DNA of 64,000 nt from Sciurus carolinensis (lineage: Eukaryota > Chordata > Mammalia > Rodentia > Sciuridae). Below, in pieces: positions 55,062 to 64,000 of the stretch (positions within the stretch are counted from its first letter, which is position 1; every line of letters begins with the position of its first letter). Below the pieces are notes generated by a model that saw only the letters and a program-made list of their open reading frames with translations, did no database searches and had not been told where the DNA came from. The stretch covers positions 92,318,143 to 92,382,142 of the forward strand of contig NC_062220.1 of the NCBI RefSeq assembly GCF_902686445.1. Direction: 5' to 3'. The position numbers and the translations under genes are program-made.

Positions 55062-55334
55062 GAAAATTGGTTATTGATGGAAGAGGTTTATAAGATGGAG
55101 TTGGGAGAAAGTTTTGCATTGGTTAGTAGAATGAATTTTGCTCCATTTAGTGAGACTCTGGTGGTACCAACAAAAGAAAAAAAGAGAGGTGAAAGTAGGG
55201 AATGAAATAGAACAAGAAAGGAGATCACTCTTCATCAGAGCCTTGTCTGATGAAGCTTTATTTGTAAAATCTCATTTAAAGGTAAAAACTCATTTATATG
55301 TAAAACCCAGCCCAATTCCCTTGAGACCTATGTT

Positions 55335-55430
55335 ACCATCTATCCTACACTTAGGAGCAAACTGAGGCCCAAAAGGGATGAAGAGACTGCCAGAGGCTAC
55401 TCAGGCAGGAGTAGACATGGGGGCCAGGAG
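55335..55430 (-). mobile_element. MIR SINE, reversed
   Basis: GAGCAAACTGAGGCCCAAAA, GACTGCCAGAGGCTACTCAG fit the reversed MIR core. Confidence 0.6.
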
Positions 55431-55554
55431 GTGAAAATGGTCTGTTTGCCAGACTATGAAGAGAGTAGAAGGAAGAGGAAGGTAGTTTAAAAAAATAAAA
55501 GAGAGTTTTGTTAGAACAATTTAAAATCAGGTCAGTTTCCTGAATGGTTTTTCT

Positions 55555-55690
55555 GCCAAGCACCATCCTATTTAATCTTTATAAAATTTCCATAGGAAAC
55601 TTCCTCAGGAAACTAAAAGAGGTCATACCACTTGTGCAAAGTCAGATGGCTAAGAATTTGTGGAGTTAGGACTCAAACTTGGGGTGGATG
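55555..55690 (-). mobile_element. MIR SINE, reversed
   Basis: ATTTAATCTTTATAAAATTT, TGCAAAGTCAGATGGCTAAG, GGAGTTAGGACTCAAACTTG match the reversed MIR. Confidence 0.7.
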
Positions 55691-55749
55691 GAGTTCTGTT
55701 AGGGGAAAGACAGATGTGAATGGTGGGAACATGAGCTGAGAAGAATAAT

Positions 55750-56345
55750 TCTATAAAATGGGCCCACTGTGCTGACCCCACCCCCCATGTTTTCTTATCC
55801 AAGAAGCAATTTCTCTGCAGCCCTGCCTGGCCTCAGGGGACAGGATATGTCACATTCCTCAGCAACTACCTGTTAACTGCAGGCCCAAGATAATGTGGAT
55901 GGGAGGAACCCAGGAGACTTTTGTGACCAGTTCCTGAAACTCCTGAAGATAATAAGGATAGTTCCTCCTAACCATAAAATCTGTAAGAATGTAATGGTTA
56001 AGAATCCAATTAGAACTGGTCAGCATGGGCCAAGATGACCTAGAGTTGCCATGACAGTGGGGACTTGAAAGTCTGATGTCACCTGGCTGTCAGCCAAATG
56101 TCAAGAGGGCAGGACTGTCTAGAAACTTCTCTGGAATTCCCAGTAAAACTACAATGCGGAAGAGGCACATTGTCTCCTCTTTGAGAGGACCCACTCTCTC
56201 CCTCGAGAGTGTGTCCCCTTTCCCTTTTCCTGTCCCTTTAATAAACTTATTCCTGTTACTCTGAGCAACACGTCTGAAATCTTTCTGACTTGATTGCAAG
56301 AATCAGGGTTTGAAGAGGGGGGTGTCTTTGTGTTGCCTCAGTTTC
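55750..56345 (+). mobile_element. ERV-type LTR (gamma-like), borders uncertain
   Basis: The stretch resembles a retroviral LTR: a GC-richer U3-like part, CCCTCGAGAGTGTGTCCCC, CCTGTCCCTTTAATAAACTT with a poly-A signal, then TCTGAAATCTTTCTGACTTG. No gag, pol or env sequence lies beside it, so it would be a solo LTR. The TG start and CA end were not fixed. Confidence 0.5.
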
Positions 56346-56639
56346 TCAGAAGTCCCCAGCCCCATAACATAACCACTGTGGTAAGGCAGGGAGGAGCAAT
56401 GGGCAATCAGAGGAGCAAGAGAAAAATGGATGAAGCTGCAGACTCGGAGGAACCAGGAGGTTAATAATGTCCTTCAAAAAGGTCAAGTTAGGTTGGGCAG
56501 AATCCACAGGGATTAGAGGATAAGTAGGAGGGGGAGAAGGGAAGGGACAAAGAGTTAAGACAGATGAAAGCATCTCCAGTTGGTGTTTGAGTCTCTTGGA
56601 TACTGAGATAAGTGCAGCCTGCCTCCCACACTCCTGAGT
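56346..56639. other. Unique sequence, no feature recognised
   Basis: Purine-rich, with no repeat family or exon recognised. Confidence 0.35.
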
Positions 56640-57060
56640 CAGAATATTTTAAGGTCCTCTCTAGTGGTGTTAAAGAGACACAGATTCTTTGACACTCATC
56701 TCACTGAGGGGGACTGTTGTCTAGGGTGGGTTTATCATTTGCTTGTACCAATAAAATGCAGAAGTAACTGCAAGATTGTGGAGGCTAGGTCAGAAAAGTC
56801 AATGCAGCTGCCAGCTTGCTTGTTAGAACCCTCAACTTCAGAGCCCTGAACTTCCAGGTAAGAAGTCTGGCTACCACAGGGCTGCCATGCTATGAGGAAG
56901 TCCAGGATACATGGAGAGGCCATGGGTCCTGGCCAAGAACCCCCACTGAGGTCCCAACCAACAGCTGGCATCAACCACTAGATACTAGAGAAGGCTTTTT
57001 TAGGTGATTCTAATGCACAGCTGTCAAATCAAGTCACCCCTGCCTCTGTCTCTCTATCTT
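56640..57060 (+). mobile_element. MLT1-type LTR, diverged
   Basis: GAAGTCTGGCTACCACAGGG, CTGCCATGCTATGAGGAAGT, GGAGAGGCCATGGGTCCTGG, CAGCTGGCATCAACCACTAG keep the order of an MLT1-type LTR middle. The ends are poorly defined. Confidence 0.6.
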
Positions 57061-57955
57061 CCCAGTGAAGACTCCAGACATACTGAATCAGAGACAAACT
57101 ATGCCATAGTATAAAAATCCCCAAGAATAAGTAGAATTTGTGAACATAATAAATAGGTTGTTTTTGGCACCATGTCATTGGGTAAATTGCTGTGCATCAA
57201 AGATACCACCTTGTTTCGTTTATATTTTTGGGAGGAGGTTATATTCCCCTTCTTGTCCCCCATGCCAAATTCCTACTTTTCAATAAACTATAATGGATAC
57301 ACATGGTAGCAGTCCTCCACAGACAATGTAGGATGATCTCAGTGGCACTCTTTGATGAGGGTACTTTCAGCCTGCAAAGATGAGCCAGCTACTTTACAAG
57401 TGCCTCTCCTAACTGGGTCTCCAGGTCTTCCCTCACAATCCTTCTTCCATCCTTCTCTTTTGGCTGACAGGCCCTCACTCCCTCCCCTCTATTTCCCCTT
57501 TGGATGGCAAATGCCTTTCAGTCCATTCAGCCCCTAAGGCAAGAGCTTCCTATTAACTCTGGAGTCATTTATGGAGTTCACCACAACCCCAGCCTGTAGC
57601 CACCGGCTCCTGGAGTCCAGCCTTTTGTGAAAGAGGCTGAGTGTGAAACAGCCTTAGCAGATATCTATCTGGCTTAGGTTCTGTCCTAATGGTGCAATTC
57701 CGTGGTTGTTAAAATTCTTCAAAGAACTAGGTGAGCTCATTTCTGCTAAATTAGTGCTTGGTAGGAAATTTTGGAGAAGGAAACTCCAGCACAAAGTTCA
57801 TTCATTATGTGACCCCAGTGCTCAGCCATGTTAGCAACCCTTCCAAAGATTTAAGTTCAGAGTCCAAATAAGGCTTTTCTTGTTTTATTTAATTTTATTT
57901 TTTTCCTGAATTGATCCTGAAATTTAGCATCTAACCACCGATAAGGTTTTGGGTC
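57061..57955. other. Unique sequence, no feature recognised
   Basis: No repeat family or exon was recognised. Confidence 0.35.
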
Positions 57956-57959
57956 TACA

Positions 57960-58115
57960 TTGATCAATGTCTCTTCTACTTACTAGTTAGTGCTTTGATG
58001 TAACCCTCTGAGTCTTAGTTTCCTTATCTGCAGGATGCAGATAATGATTCCCACCCACAGTTACTGTGAAGATGGACTGAGATAACATAGGAAGCCACAT
58101 TGATCAGAAACTAGG
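57960..58115 (+). mobile_element. MIR SINE
   Basis: TACTTACTAGTTAGTGCTTT, GAGTCTTAGTTTCCTTATCT, GCAGGATGCAGATAATGATT match the MIR core. Confidence 0.8.
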
Positions 58116-58169
58116 CTAGGTAGAGGATAGGGTCTAAGATCTTATTCTTTTTTTTCTGTTTGTTATTAT

Positions 58170-58862
58170 TTGTGTCAATGCTTTCAAAATCATAAGGGCT
58201 CTACCTTCCAGATAAACCCCAAATCCAGCTATTTCTTACCCTCCACTGCCAATCACCTGGAAACTCTCCTATCTGATCCCCTGGTTTCATCCTGGTTGCC
58301 TTTCATCCCTCCACACAGCAGCCAGAATAATCCTATCAATCTTGTCATATCTCTTCCAGACTCTGAGCCCTTTAGTCACTTACTTTCTTACTCAGAATAA
58401 AGTGTTTACAGTAGCCTAGGTCTGTGAAAAACCAGACTCCTAATATGCCCATCTTTCCCTCCTCTTTCCACTTCTCTCTCCCTTCTTGCTACTCCTCAGG
58501 CAGCACACACACGTCTCAGAGCTATTGCATGGCCCGCAGAGACAGCAGGACACGTGTCTCCACTTCCTTCAAGAATTGGCTTAAAGGTCATCTTCTCAAT
58601 GAGCTCTTCCCTGACTGTCTGAATTAAAGTCATCTGCACACCTCTTCTCTGCTTTATTTCTACAGTTGCTCACTTTCTTATTTATAAGACTTATTCATAT
58701 TTATTGTATATTTCTCCTGATTCAAATGTAAGGGCCACAACAGCAGAGGTTGCTATCCATTTTTTTTCTTTTTCTTTTTTTTTAATTTGTTGCATCTCCA
58801 GTGCCTAAAACAGGACTGGTGTGTAGTAGAACCTCAACTACAAGGTTGAATTAATTGACCAT
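58170..58862 (+). mobile_element. Long L2 LINE fragment (3' region)
   Basis: About 690 bases follow L2 order: TCCACACAGCAGCCAGAATA, CTTACTCAGAATAAAGTGTT, GGCTTAAAGGTCATCTTCTC, GAGCTCTTCCCTGACTGTCT, then TCCAGTGCCTAAAACAGGAC near the end. A T-rich insert at 58760-58790 interrupts the last part. No frame is kept. Confidence 0.85.
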
Positions 58863-59115
58863 AAGCCACAGGAACAACTTGCTTGGCTGTGGCCTGTGGC
58901 TAATATTCTATCTTAATGAAGATGACTACTGTTCAGCTACTGCATCATCAACAGTCCTTTTTATAAATATTAGCACTTCTCTACTTTGAGAATATCCTCA
59001 TATATGCCTGGAGCAAAAAATGCAGTTGATGTCAAAGGATGCAAGGATAATGAGTCCTGGGTCTTCTGCTTGCTGGTTCCGAAGGCTCCCCCAAACCAAG
59101 GATGGACTTCACTGT
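58863..59115. other. Unique sequence, no feature recognised
   Basis: No repeat family or exon was recognised. Confidence 0.35.
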
Positions 59116-59117
59116 TA

Positions 59118-59568
59118 GGAGAGCCCCTGACTTATGATTTAGGACTTTTCTCCTCTACAATGGTGCAAGAGTGATCAACATTTAATAAAATTTTTAAAAA
59201 ATCATACTTTGTTGACTTTGGATCTTTTCCAAGACTTGAGATATATTAAGATACTCTTTTGAGATGCAGAGCAGGACTAGTGAGCTGCAGCTCCCAGTCA
59301 GTTACACAATTACCCGGGAAGACAACCAACACTCTGTTGTGTACTGTGCAACATACAATAAATTACATGAGATATTCAAAATTTTATTATAAATTAGGCT
59401 TTGTGTCACACGATTTTGCCCCGAAATAGGCTAGTGTTACACCTTCTGACAATATTTAAGTAGGCTAGGCTAAGCTATCAGTTTCAGTATATTAAATGCA
59501 TTTTTGACAATATTTTCAACTTATGATGCTTTATCAGGACATGGCCCCCTTGTAAGTCAAGGACTATC
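59118..59568 (-). mobile_element. Tigger3/MER8-like element, second copy, reversed
   Basis: CCCCTGACTTATGATTTAGG at one end and ACATGGCCCCCTTGTAAGTC at the other, with AATAAATTACATGAGATATT, TAGGCTAGGCTAAGCTATCA and TTAAATGCATTTTTGACAAT between. TA lies at both borders (59116-59117, 59569-59570). It shares the GGGAGCTGCA and GGAAAAGATCCAAA segments with 2208-2539. Confidence 0.85.
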
Positions 59569-59570
59569 TA

Positions 59571-59735
59571 CATAATATGCAGAACTCAGTGCAAAATAAA
59601 AATGTGGGTCTAGGCCCTTGTTCAAAATTATTAATAGTATCAATACAACAACAGCAGAGTAGTAAACCAGGTGTGGGGCCCTTCTGGGCTCAGGGCCTTA
59701 CACGACTACAGAGGCTGAGCAATTATAATGCTCAT
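59571..59735 (+). mobile_element. Ancient mammalian repeat, unnamed
   Basis: CAGAACTCAGTGCAAAATAA, CCTTGTTCAAAATTATTAAT, GGGGCCCTTCTGGGCTCAGG form a pattern I know from mammalian interspersed DNA. I cannot assign its family. Confidence 0.45.
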
Positions 59736-61945
59736 TCTCTCCCTGTTCTATGTCTATATTTTTGCTGAAACAAACCTTAGGAGGTCTGTTGACTCAGTGA
59801 GCTTTATTCACATCATCTCTTTACCAAAAGGCAAAAATATTTAAGGGTATTCACTCTGCTGGAGGTCCAGTGGTATTCAGGTTTCAAAACCCGTTTTTGT
59901 TTCCTGTTAGATCATATGACAATATTGGGAGCAGGAAGATGAAAAGTTATTTACATTATTATCTCTACTCCTGCAATAGGTCACAATCTGACTCTGAAGA
60001 CAACCCTAAGTGCTGAGGTTTGGAAGCATTCAAGGAAGACATGAGGCAAGGTGGGGGAGGGGTCTCTGCTTCTGAGAGAGACGAAGTCTCCATCTTGACT
60101 GTTATCCATGGTCTGACCATCACCAGCAGTCTCTGGCTTTCTGGTTTACAATATGGAGCAGGCTGAGAGGAGGCCCAGAGGCAGAGGAGGACAATGGGGC
60201 AGAGAGTAGGCCCAAGTTAGGCCCAGGGCCTGGGGACTCCAGATACCACCAGGTAATTTAGTTTAATGACGGTGAAGTGTGCTAGAATCCTCCGAGGAAT
60301 TGCTGGGCAAATCAGTTCTTTTCCTTGGGATTTATTTTCTCCATCTTTCAAAGAAAGGCCATATTGTTCAGAGGCTATTTTTGAAAATTAACCAGGCTTC
60401 AAACATTCTCTTGCATTCTGAGTGTTTTGGAGTTAGGCGTTATAAAAAACATAAGCTACTAGCCCCCTTTATTTACATTTTCCTGGAAAACAAAAGGAAG
60501 CCTTTTGCATATTTTTATAACAGGTCTGCCTTAACATCTCAAACTTAAAAATGACCCATTCGTTGGCTCTGAAAATGGTTTGTCCGGGCTCACGCATGAA
60601 TATTTTTAAAAACCTAATTACAAAAATCATAGACAAGTTGAAGAAATATGTAATAGAAATACTTTATTTAAACCCCAAAGTTATCTACAGATTTTTACAA
60701 AACTCCAAAGATGAGATGACTTGACCACACAAGTTTTAAAAGTATTAAATGGAATGAGCAAAAACATTAGTTCACCATTTCAGTGGCAGCTTAATCACTA
60801 AGCAAACAGATCTGAACCTATGGAGATCTTTCTTACAAGAACTTCAAAGTCTTTTCATGAAGATAACTAAAATAAATATCATATGCTATTTTAAAAATCC
60901 TATGTACACTTAAATCTTAAAGCGAGGTTTATTTTTTTGTAGGTCAGAAGTTACCCATTTGCATGGAAGGCCATGAGGCTTTTCATATTTACAAAGGCAA
61001 ACTTTTCTTCACTTCCATTTTTGTCTTTGATAGGGGCTGTTAACAACATTTCAAGGTAGCTTGGCCTGTAGTGATTGTTTCGATGTGTCATGAAAAAGTG
61101 GGCATCAGTTTAACAGGAAGTGAATTGTCACAAAGTACTAGATCCGGATATTGACATAAGAATTTTGTATTCAGTCAAACACATTTGGAAACCTAGGCTC
61201 TTGTTTCTTCCCCTTTTTAATAATATCTTGGGAATTCAACTTTTTCTCTGGTTCTCTCCCTGGTTCTCATACAAGTGGCCCCGGTTTTCCTTTTGATCAT
61301 TACGACTCAGTCACAGTCTGCGTAGGAACAGCCCACTCCAGAAATGGGAGATGGAACTGCCTTCTTTTTGTGAATGGTTAACAAAATTGCTGCATCCTTA
61401 GGGATAGCTAGTAAAGCACAGAGAATTCTTTTCCCTGAAGAAGAATCCACAAGAGAAGCAGAGTTATTTGTGCTCAGAGAATATGAGTAAGGAGGCTGAC
61501 TTGGGTGATCTTAATGGCCTCTAGCCTAGTTCATCTTCTCCAGGAGGGCTGTCCCTACAACCCAGAGAACAAGGACCAGCTTCTGTCCTGGCTCAGTTGA
61601 GATTCTCCTTTTCTGATCCCAAGGTATACCAAGCTTCCATCCCCACTTCTGGTTTTCATCTTTTTCCCTTGGATACACTGATGCCCTCTCCTCGGAATCA
61701 GTCACTCAATCTCCTTGAGGGAATTTTACCCCTCCCTTCTGATCATTTAGGATTCCTACAGAACAGAAGGCTCAGAAGGTCACCTGGCTGCTATGTTTCC
61801 AAGTTCAGGTGAGGGTTGCAGCCCAGGGAACAACTTCTGTCTCCAAGATACCTCTGACAGGGGTTTTAAAGTCTCCATACTTAAATTGTGCCAGGTTCAG
61901 GGCTACACCCTTACAGTCATTGCTTTGATGATCAAAAGTATTAAG
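59736..61945. other. Unique sequence, candidate conserved non-coding DNA
   Basis: About 2.2 kb with no recognised transposon. The AT-rich part at 60540-61130 has the texture of conserved non-coding DNA. The 89-codon frame at 60279 shows no domain. Confidence 0.35.
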
Positions 61946-61948
61946 TTG

Positions 61949-62119
61949 AGCCAAAGGTGGTAGTGCATGCCTGTAATCCCAACAACTCAGGAGGCTAAGG
62001 CAGGAGGATGGCAAGTTAGGGGCTAGCCTCAGCAACTTAGTGAGGGAGACCCTCAGCAACTTAGCAAGAGCTTGTCTCAAAAAAAAAAAAAAAAAAAAAG
62101 AAAAGAAAAAGAAAAAAAA
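61949..62119 (+). mobile_element. B1-like monomer SINE, plus
   Basis: CAAAGGTGGTAGTGCATGCC, TGTAATCCCAACAACTCAGG, GCTAAGGCAGGAGGATGGC and a long A-rich tail. The CTCAGCAACTTAG segment occurs twice 31 bases apart (about 62027 and 62053), an internal duplication in the B1-like part. No ID half is present. Confidence 0.93.
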
Positions 62120-62356
62120 TAGGTTGAATCTCAGGAAACTGCCAATATTCAACCATTTTTATTTATAAATATGGTAGATTCCTATGGTTTTACCTAACAT
62201 TGTAAGATATTTTCAGACATAATGAGCAGATACTGAAAGATTTTTTTTTCTTTTGTCTTTTCAATTCATGTTTCATGTCCCCTAACTTCTTTCCTTGCAC
62301 CCTACATACTAAGAATCCCAGGCCCCTGCCCCCCCACCCCCCTCCACGACCCCCCC

Positions 62357-62359
<3 letters not shown>

Positions 62360-62398
<39 letters not shown>
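62360..62398 (+). repeat. (AC)19 microsatellite after a C-rich stretch
   Basis: Pure AC over 39 bases, preceded by C-rich clusters at 62327-62357. The C-rich side could form an i-motif or, on the other strand, a G-quadruplex. Confidence 0.96.
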
Positions 62399-62400
<2 letters not shown>

Positions 62401-62629
62401 GACTTACTCTTTCTCTTCTGGCACCTCACAGAGTTAAGAAACCAGATGATAATGAGGTAACACTTATGTAAATGGAAGGCCTGGGCAATTTTACTCACAA
62501 TACCTTTGTCCTTTGTTCAGGGTATCCACCCCTCCTAGCTCCACCCTCCACTCCCAGATCTAAAAGCAATGAAGATATTGTCATGGGGCAGGCTGGGGGC
62601 AGGCTGTGTGTCTTGATTGTGAGTCATAA

Positions 62630-62800
62630 AGAGCCAGATTCTGCATCTGATGTGGTTATTTCTTAGAAGGTGATCATGGGCAGGTTACATAATCACAGAA
62701 TATTTCAATTTTCATGTTATCTACTTTATAGCACTGGGGGAGAAGACAAGATAACATGTAAAGTGCCTAAAATGATACATGAGACACAGTAAGTCCCAGA
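62630..62800 (+). mobile_element. MIR SINE
   Basis: GTGATCATGGGCAGGTTACA, TCAATTTTCATGTTATCTAC, AGTGCCTAAAATGATACATG, AGACACAGTAAG follow the MIR core and 3' end. Confidence 0.7.
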
Positions 62801-63124
62801 AGCCAAGTCTGAGCAAATCATTAAATTTCCTGTCCCCTATAGCTTTGAGCCTCCAAACCTACCCATCCATCACATATGGCTCAAAACCAAAGAACTGCTT
62901 TCCTTAAAGTGGCATGTGGTCTGGGACACTGGTATCTTAGTAGTCACCAGTGAGGCAGCTGAGTCATGGCTTGCAGAGTCTCTGATGCTTTGGGGAAGAT
63001 AACTTACAGTTGGAAAGGCACGACAATGGCTTTGTGGCCGGGTAACATTTGGGCTGGTCCCTAAGGATGGTTCAGGTTTAGACATATCCTCTGGGCTAGA
63101 ATAGTCTCATGAAATCCTCTGCAG

Positions 63125-63262
63125 TGATAAAAATGTGCTGTCATCTGTGCTATCCAAAACATGTGGTTGCCAAGCTTTTGAAATGTGGCTAGTATGAATG
63201 AGAAATTCTAAATTAATTTGAATAGCCAAGTGTGGGTATTGGTTATGGTATTGAACAGCACA
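63125..63262 (+). mobile_element. hAT-like ancient repeat fragment
   Basis: CATCTGTGCTATCCAAAACA, TGAAATGTGGCTAGTATGAA, ATTGAACAGCACAGGACTG resemble a non-autonomous hAT element with 'atgtggctagtggctac' and 'attggacagcgcag'. The family is not assigned. Confidence 0.5.
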
Positions 63263-63600
63263 GGACTGACTAGGCAGAGGAAACAGTGAAAGTGAAGTCC
63301 TATGAGCAGGAATTCATGAGGCAGACAGGGGGCAGCAGCATGTGTTTTAGTTGGGCCTCAGGAAGGATGCTAGTGGTGAGGACAGCCAGGGAGATGTGTG
63401 GCATCCTGATTGTCAGTTTCACAAGTTTGAAAGTTATTTTCCAGGCAGTGAGAGCTAGTGAAGGTTTGTGAGCAAGGCAGTGATACCATCTAGCTCCACT
63501 TCAGAAACCTTACGATAGCAGGTGTCAAGGGAGTGGGGTCTCTTTTTTGATCAGGTAGAGGCTAGAAATGAAAACATTTAGAAACATCACTACAAAATCC
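63263..63600 (-). mobile_element. L2 LINE 3' region, reversed, diverged
   Basis: AGGCAGAGGAAACAGTGAAA, GTGAGCAAGGCAGTGATACC, ATCTAGCTCC fit the reversed L2 ('aagcaggggagtgacatgatct'). Divergence is high. Confidence 0.45.
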
Positions 63601-64000
63601 AAGCGAAACTCCCAGTGCATGCTGGGCACTGAGCAAACAGCTTTACCTGATTTACCATTGGTTAGGTTACAGGTCCTCAAGTAGGTATAAAAATAGAAAA
63701 ATCTGAACCAGGTATATTGGTTTCCAAAACCCATAACAGAAAGTATTTAACTGCACTTTACCACTGTTTTCAATAACCTGGGGGAAGAAAGGAGAGCAGG
63801 TTTCCTCTGGCAGTGTAATGATATAGAGGACAGGGAGCCAACACCACAGGGCGGACCTGGCCTTAATCTAGGTGGGTGTGGCTTTTCTCACAACCTTACA
63901 GAACATTTTCCTTTCCACAGGCTTTTCTGAATGGGACCCCCTATTTTGCTGCCAGACCCAGTGCCTCCTGCTTTCCTACTGCCTTGATGCAGGCCCAAAT
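63601..64000. other. Unique sequence, no feature recognised
   Basis: No repeat family or exon was recognised up to the window end. Confidence 0.35.

Noticed and set aside
1..64000. CRISPR arrays, bacterial operons, phage or defence islands
   Set aside because: No regularly spaced identical repeats with unique spacers, no ribosome-binding-site-led gene strings, and the repeats are mammalian.

Overview
The window reads as non-coding nuclear DNA from a rodent of the squirrel lineage (Sciuridae or a close relative). The main clue is its short retroposons. Tens of copies' worth of one type would be expected genome-wide, and here there are about a dozen: an ID-like tRNA-derived box (ACTGGGGATTGAACCCAGG on the minus strand), often joined to a 7SL-derived B1-like half. 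This composite is typical of squirrels and marmots and is unlike the Alu set of primates or the B2-rich set of mouse and rat. The species call comes from recognising repeats by eye and is not a database result.

I found no confident intact protein-coding gene, tRNA, rRNA, operon or CRISPR array. The open frames available are short and mostly lie in repeats, simple-sequence tracts or unique DNA without codon structure. The window is therefore an intergenic stretch or the inside of a very large intron. The best coding leftovers are a near full-length processed pseudogene of ribosomal protein S25 (about 41050-41535) and fragments of L1 ORF1 and ORF2. One minus-strand segment (14433-14723) has the form of a 291-bp phase-0 exon with a consensus splice donor, but I do not recognise its product.

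Layout. 1-7 kb: an ID remnant with a GGAA tract, a Tigger-like transposon nested in an older repeat, and simple repeats. 7-15 kb: a long Tigger fragment broken by an ID, MaLR LTRs, L2 and MIR, a short Tigger-type element next to a CA/TA microsatellite, and the exon candidate. 16-27 kb: an LTR-rich zone with at least seven MaLR-type LTRs, one clean solo LTR with a 5-bp duplication, and an LTR that received two later insertions. 29-33 kb: MIR, MER5 and L2 pieces and a degenerate tandem array with a unit of about 125-145 bp. 36-37.8 kb: an unusual L1 insertion holding the 5' UTR and the start of ORF1 but nothing downstream, with 16-bp target duplications. 40-56 kb: SINEs, the RPS25 retrocopy, MaLR-like LTRs, a minus-strand L1 inside a MIR, and an ERV-like LTR. 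56-64 kb: an MLT1-like LTR, a long L2 fragment, a second copy of the first Tigger family, and a final CA microsatellite.

Nothing here acts together as a pathway. The value of the window is its record of retroposition: nested insertions, target duplications, one internally primed L1 and a locally duplicated segment around an LTR. I saw no new functional system.
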